From Planococcus halocryophilus (GTDB lineage: Bacteria > Bacillota > Bacilli > Bacillales_A > Planococcaceae), in contig NZ_JAKVTG010000005.1 in the NCBI RefSeq assembly GCF_022489025.1, forward strand, positions 62,001 to 126,000: a stretch of 64,000 bases of DNA. The letters are read 5' to 3'. The translations under genes and the position numbers were made by a program. Each line of letters begins with the position of its first letter. The stretch's first letter is position 1. The notes beneath the pieces are model-generated. The model saw nothing but the letters and a program-made list of their open reading frames with translations. It had not been told where the DNA came from and ran no database searches. Below, in pieces: positions 60,616 to 64,000 of this stretch.

Positions 60616-61938
60616 TTAGTTTTGGTTTTTATGAATCGCGTCATATAAAAAATCAACTATGTGCATTGCTTGCATCTCATCTTCCAATCCTTCTCGCTGA
60701 ATGCCTACTTGCATTTGCATCAAGCATCCCGGATTAGAGGTCACAATCTTGGCCGGTTGTAGCTCTCTCACTCCTTTCATTTTCAAGTCAAGTATTTTTT
60801 TCGCCATTTCCGGTTGCAGTATATTGTAAATACCTGCAGATCCACAACAGCTTCCTGCATCAATCAATTCTTTATATTCAAAACCTGGCGCATCTTGTAA
60901 AAGAGACCTAGGCTCTAAAAACACTTTATTGACGTTGCGCAAATGGCACGAGTCTTGATAGGTGACAATTGCTTGACTCTCTACTTGAATTTCTTTTAAT
61001 CGATTGTTCAAGCCCAACTTTACTAACAATGAAGAAATATCGATCATTCTTTCTGAGAAACGCTTTGATTTTTCAGCATATGCGGAGTCCGATTGTAAGT
61101 GTTTCTCGTATTCACTCAAGAAAGCACCACAACCACCTGCATTATTGACGATATAATCATAGCTGTCTGAATCAAATGCATCGACATTTGCTCTTGCATT
61201 GCGCAACCCTTTTTCGAGTTCTCCGCTATGGCCATGCAAAGCACCACAACATTGCTGTTCTTTCGGAATTACAACATTAGCACCCAGCCACTCCAACAGC
61301 TCGATGGTTTTCCGGTTGGTTTCTTGAAAAAGGGTATCCATTAAACACCCTGCAAAGAACGCAACCGTGGTCGTTTTCGGTTTTAAAGCAACTTTTCTTT
61401 TTTTCTTTGTCTCAATAGTTGGCAAAACGCCTTCCATTTCTTTCATAAAGGGTGGGAAAAGATTTAAAAACCCAATTTTTCGTGTTGCCTTTTGCAGTCC
61501 ACTTTTTTGATAAAATTGAACAAGTTTCACTGCGCCCGCCATTTTCTTTTGATCTGCAAACACGCCATCAAAAGTCGATGTCCGAATTGCTTTTTCTGCA
61601 ATTGTTTTAGGTTTTACTTGCTCTACTGCAACACGAGTTTCTTCAAGCAATACACCATATTGCACTCCAGCAGGACAAGCTGGTTCACAGGCTCGACATC
61701 CAAGACACATATCAAACGACTCTTCAACTGAACCATCCCACACCACATCACCGTCGCGCATTCCTTTCATTAATGCAATACGACCCCGTGGCGAATGGAT
61801 TTCATCTTTGTTCGTCACTAAATATGTCGGACAGGCTGGCAAACAAAAACCACAACGCATGCAATCCATCAAATACTCTTCATCTACATTTTCAATAAAC
61901 GATTGCTGCATCCGTTGCTGCAATTCAGTTACCACCAT
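60616..61938 (-). CDS. glcF: Glycolate oxidase-type iron-sulfur subunit (GlcF)
   Basis: A 440-residue protein with two 4Fe-4S ferredoxin motifs, CMRCGFCLPACP (near residues 26-37) and CLGCRACEPACP (near 78-89). Two CCG (heterodisulfide-reductase type) domains follow, with CCGALHGHSG and later GSCCGSAGIYN. It carries electrons from the flavoprotein GlcD to the membrane or another acceptor. It overlaps glcD by 14 bases, as expected of subunits. The GlcE flavoprotein of E. coli is absent, which is usual in Bacillus (ysfC-ysfD). Confidence 0.93.
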   Translation of the reverse strand: MVVTELQQRMQQSFIENVDEEYLMDCMRCGFCLPACPTYLVTNKDEIHSPRGRIALMKGMRDGDVVWDGSVEESFDMCLGCRACEPACPAGVQYGVLLEETRVAVEQVKPKTIAEKAIRTSTFDGVFADQKKMAGAVKLVQFYQKSGLQKATRKIGFLNLFPPFMKEMEGVLPTIETKKKRKVALKPKTTTVAFFAGCLMDTLFQETNRKTIELLEWLGANVVIPKEQQCCGALHGHSGELEKGLRNARANVDAFDSDSYDYIVNNAGGCGAFLSEYEKHLQSDSAYAEKSKRFSERMIDISSLLVKLGLNNRLKEIQVESQAIVTYQDSCHLRNVNKVFLEPRSLLQDAPGFEYKELIDAGSCCGSAGIYNILQPEMAKKILDLKMKGVRELQPAKIVTSNPGCLMQMQVGIQREGLEDEMQAMHIVDFLYDAIHKNQN

Positions 61939-63340
61939 GAATCACCAGCCTTTTCTTTGTTTCTTTTGCAAAAATTTTGCCCGGGTTCATAATGTTTTTA
62001 GGATCAATCGATTGCTTGATGTTACGCATCAATGCCATACCAGATGCACCCAGTTTCCATTCAAGATAAGGAGATTTCATTTCTCCGACACCATGCTCAC
62101 CTGTTATGGTTCCACCCAGATCGATAGCTACTTGGAATATTTCATCTAAAGCTTTTTCTACTCGTTCCATTTCTTCTTTATCTCGTACATCTGTCAAACA
62201 AGTAGGGTGTAAGTTGCCATCCCCAGCATGACCGAATGTACTAATTTGAACATCGTATTTCAATGCAATTTCTTGTATTGCTTTGACCATTTTTGCGATT
62301 TCAGAACGCGGAACCGTCGCATCTTCCAAAATGGTTGTTGGACGTTTTCTCGATAAAGCAGATAGCGCAGCTCTTCTTCCAGTTTTCAAAACATCTGACT
62401 CTTCTTCTGAAGCGGCCAGAATAGCTGACGTCGCTCCATTTTCTTTCGCTATCGCAATCATTTTCTGTATATCTTCTTCAACTTGCTTTTCGCTACCATC
62501 TTGCTCCATCAGCAACATGGCTTCCGCTTCACGAGGTAACCCAATTTCCATAAAGTCCTCTACAGCTCCGATAGTCCCTTTATCCATAAATTCAAGCGTT
62601 ACAGGAATAATTCTATTTGCGATGATTGCTGAGACCGTTTTTGCAGCCTCTTCTAATGAGTTGAAATAAGCAATTCCGGTTTTCTTTGCGACGGGCAGTG
62701 GGATCAACTTCAACGTGATTTCCGTAATTACGCCAAGCGTTCCTTCAGAACCTACTAAAAGTGATAATAAATCATATCCTGCAACGTCTTTAGCCAACTT
62801 CCCGCCTATCTTCATCACTTCACCATCTGGCGTAACAATAGTAAGCGCTTTCACATAATCCTTAGTAACACCATATTTTAGTCCTCGTAATCCTCCTGAA
62901 TTCTCACTGACATTGCCACCTATCGTTGAAATTTTCATAGAGCTTGGATCTGGAGGATAAAATAAGCCATTTTTTTCTACATAGATACTTACATCTTGTG
63001 TAATAGCTCCAGGCTGAGTGGTAATCGTCAAATTTTCCTGGTCTAATTCTAAAATTTCACTCATGTTGTTAAACAACAGCACCACTCCGCCTCGAGATGG
63101 TACAGTACCTGCAGCCAAATTTGTTCCTGAGCCTCTAGGGACAATTGGAATTTGTTCTTTTGCACAAAATTTGACAATTTCTGCAACCTCTTCCGTATTT
63201 CTAGGTGACAGTACCAAATCAGGCATTGCTTGAAAATTTGCTGTTGCATCATAAGAATAAGCAAGCAAGTGAGCTTGCGAATGTTTCACATTCTCTTCTC
63301 CAACTATTGATACGAAAGAGTTTTTTGTCTTCAACTCCAT
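61925..63340 (-). CDS. glcD: FAD-linked 2-hydroxyacid dehydrogenase (GlcD-type)
   Basis: A 471-residue flavoprotein of the vanillyl-alcohol-oxidase superfamily. The FAD domain has VPRGSGTNLAAGTVPSRGG, DPSSMKISTIGGNVSENSGG and GSEGTLGVITEITLKL. The C-terminal cap has ISTFGHAGDGNLHPT and GGTITGEHGVGEMKSPYL with His residues at the active site. The enzyme family oxidises glycolate, D-lactate, 2-hydroxyglutarate or related acids. First gene of the operon. The ATG at 63340 follows AGCGGTG. A TATAAT lies about 45 bases upstream, but its -35 is not clear. Confidence 0.93.
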   Translation of the reverse strand: MELKTKNSFVSIVGEENVKHSQAHLLAYSYDATANFQAMPDLVLSPRNTEEVAEIVKFCAKEQIPIVPRGSGTNLAAGTVPSRGGVVLLFNNMSEILELDQENLTITTQPGAITQDVSIYVEKNGLFYPPDPSSMKISTIGGNVSENSGGLRGLKYGVTKDYVKALTIVTPDGEVMKIGGKLAKDVAGYDLLSLLVGSEGTLGVITEITLKLIPLPVAKKTGIAYFNSLEEAAKTVSAIIANRIIPVTLEFMDKGTIGAVEDFMEIGLPREAEAMLLMEQDGSEKQVEEDIQKMIAIAKENGATSAILAASEEESDVLKTGRRAALSALSRKRPTTILEDATVPRSEIAKMVKAIQEIALKYDVQISTFGHAGDGNLHPTCLTDVRDKEEMERVEKALDEIFQVAIDLGGTITGEHGVGEMKSPYLEWKLGASGMALMRNIKQSIDPKNIMNPGKIFAKETKKRLVIHGGN

Positions 63341-63460
63341 TTTTTTTCACCGCTTTCATGTAAACTCTTTCAATAATTATAGTATTCAAACTGTTCTAAC
63401 ATCTATGTTCTTTGAAACAAATTCGAATATTAATTCACTTTGTTTTTTGTATAAAAGACT

Positions 63461-63493
63461 AAATGACCCTCTGAAAGTCAGAGAGTCATTTTT
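63461..63493 (-). terminator. Terminator of the CdaR-type regulator gene
   Basis: A 13-bp stem AATGACCCTCTGA / TCAGAGAGTCATT with one mismatch and a 3-base loop. It overlaps the regulator's stop codon; ATTTAGTCTTTT follows on the minus strand. It separates the regulator from the glcD operon. Confidence 0.7.
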
Positions 63494-64000
63494 TCCGGTA
63501 GAGACGAATCGCTGTATATACAATTACTAAATCATTCATATCATGTAAATTTACGCTTAATATATTTTGGATTTTGTTTATCCGGTAGATTAAGGTATTT
63601 TTATGAATATGTAGTTCGTCTGCTAAATCTTGAAGTGAGCTTTTGCGCTTTAACCAAGCCTCTAAAGTTAACATTAACTCTTCTTCTTCTACTAAAGGTT
63701 CGATTGTGCGTTTCAAAAACTCTTTCTGCACTTCTTCTCGAACCGAATAATAAAGCAATTCCAGTTTCAGATCTTCCTCGAACACTATTTTCCCTTGCCT
63801 TTCAGAAACTGCAAGCGCGGTTTCTGCTTGGCTAAAGGAGTCTTTTAACTGGTGAAAGTGATTAAAATTCCCTATGCCAATCGGTAATTTTTGGCGTATC
63901 TTTTTTTGGATTCTTAATGATAAATTCGTTAAACCATCCACCATTTGTTCTTTTTTAATATCCGGCATTAAGAGCACTAACTTCTCCATACCCCAACGGA
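63486..64000 (-). CDS. CdaR/PucR-type regulator, C-terminal part, cut by the window edge
   Basis: The frame stays open to position 64000, so only about the last 170 residues are seen. They include a GGDEF-like/PucR middle portion (PIGIGNFNHFHQLKDSFSQAETAL) and the C-terminal HTH of the PucR family (SSLQDLADELHIHKNTLIYRINKIQ). An ATG at 63989 is internal, not the start. CdaR-type regulators sense sugar diacids, glycolate-like acids or related compounds. Its place directly upstream of glcD, same strand, with a terminator between, makes it the likely activator of the TRAP/GlcDF operon. The ligand-binding N-terminus lies outside the window. Confidence 0.88.
   Translation of the reverse strand, partial: RWGMEKLVLLMPDIKKEQMVDGLTNLSLRIQKKIRQKLPIGIGNFNHFHQLKDSFSQAETALAVSERQGKIVFEEDLKLELLYYSVREEVQKEFLKRTIEPLVEEEELMLTLEAWLKRKSSLQDLADELHIHKNTLIYRINKIQNILSVNLHDMNDLVIVYTAIRLYRKK

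Overview
The window looks like chromosomal DNA of a low-GC Gram-positive bacterium of the Bacillales. Planococcaceae (Planococcus or a close relative) is the best guess. The grounds are AGGAGG-type ribosome sites with ATG/GTG/TTG starts, lipoproteins, a lipoteichoic-acid-synthase-type enzyme, an SLH-domain protein, OpuA, EfeOBU, a pspA-ydjGHI operon, a class I fructose-bisphosphate aldolase and Bacillus-style riboswitch and terminator architecture. This is inferred from gene content only. I see no rRNA, tRNA, CRISPR array, transposase, prophage or replication origin.

Layout. Positions 1-20400 hold short, mostly monocistronic genes, often convergent and separated by strong bidirectional hairpins. 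They include a VOC protein, an aldehyde-dehydrogenase homologue without its catalytic Cys, an NhaC antiporter, an LTA-synthase-like protein, a TlpA-like lipoprotein, PAP2, two paralogous SDRs flanking a Nudix hydrolase, an old yellow enzyme, DJ-1/PfpI, SelO, aldolase, an acyl-CoA synthetase, an aminotransferase and a BsuPI-domain lipoprotein. Positions 20400-22150 hold a secreted nucleosidase lipoprotein behind a guanine-type purine riboswitch, then an apparent promoter-structured RNA-terminator unit with no gene in it, then six copies of a short motif at an exact 21-bp period. Positions 22150-28010 carry an alpha-glucosidase, a TM2 protein, a mug glycosylase broken by one stop codon, DUF1697, an Abi/HEPN-type protein and an SLH protein.

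Positions 28300-31060 encode a TyrR-like regulator (PAS, AAA+, HTH; no GAFTGA loop) translationally coupled to a YjiH-family membrane protein. Next come opuA (34.2-31.2 kb, minus), an overlooked 32-residue membrane protein, a padR-DUF2812 pair, and the pspA-ydjG-ydjH-ydjI envelope-stress operon (minus). These are followed by an acyl-CoA dehydrogenase, a DHA2 drug exporter, a gntR-ABC-permease operon behind a 48-bp perfect palindrome, two envelope proteins, a SnoaL-like protein, the Fur-box-controlled efeO-efeB-efeU iron operon, and DUF4256.

Positions 53469-63340 (minus) form one long apparent catabolic operon. It reads glcD-glcF, a TRAP transporter (dctP-dctQ-dctM), an SDR, a PPC/DUF296 protein, an acyl-CoA ligase, an SCP2-type thiolase and its DUF35 partner. 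A CdaR/PucR-type regulator lies just upstream and is cut by the window edge. The likely logic is uptake of an organic acid, oxidation of a hydroxy group, CoA activation and thiolytic cleavage. The substrate cannot be read from sequence.

Strongest leads: the riboswitch-controlled secreted nucleosidase with an Asp-to-Asn change at the purine-binding position; the TyrR-like regulator/YjiH pair with a palindromic operator on a sigma-A-type promoter; the 10-kb TRAP/GlcDF/thiolase cluster; the orphan structured RNA; and the exact 21-bp array.
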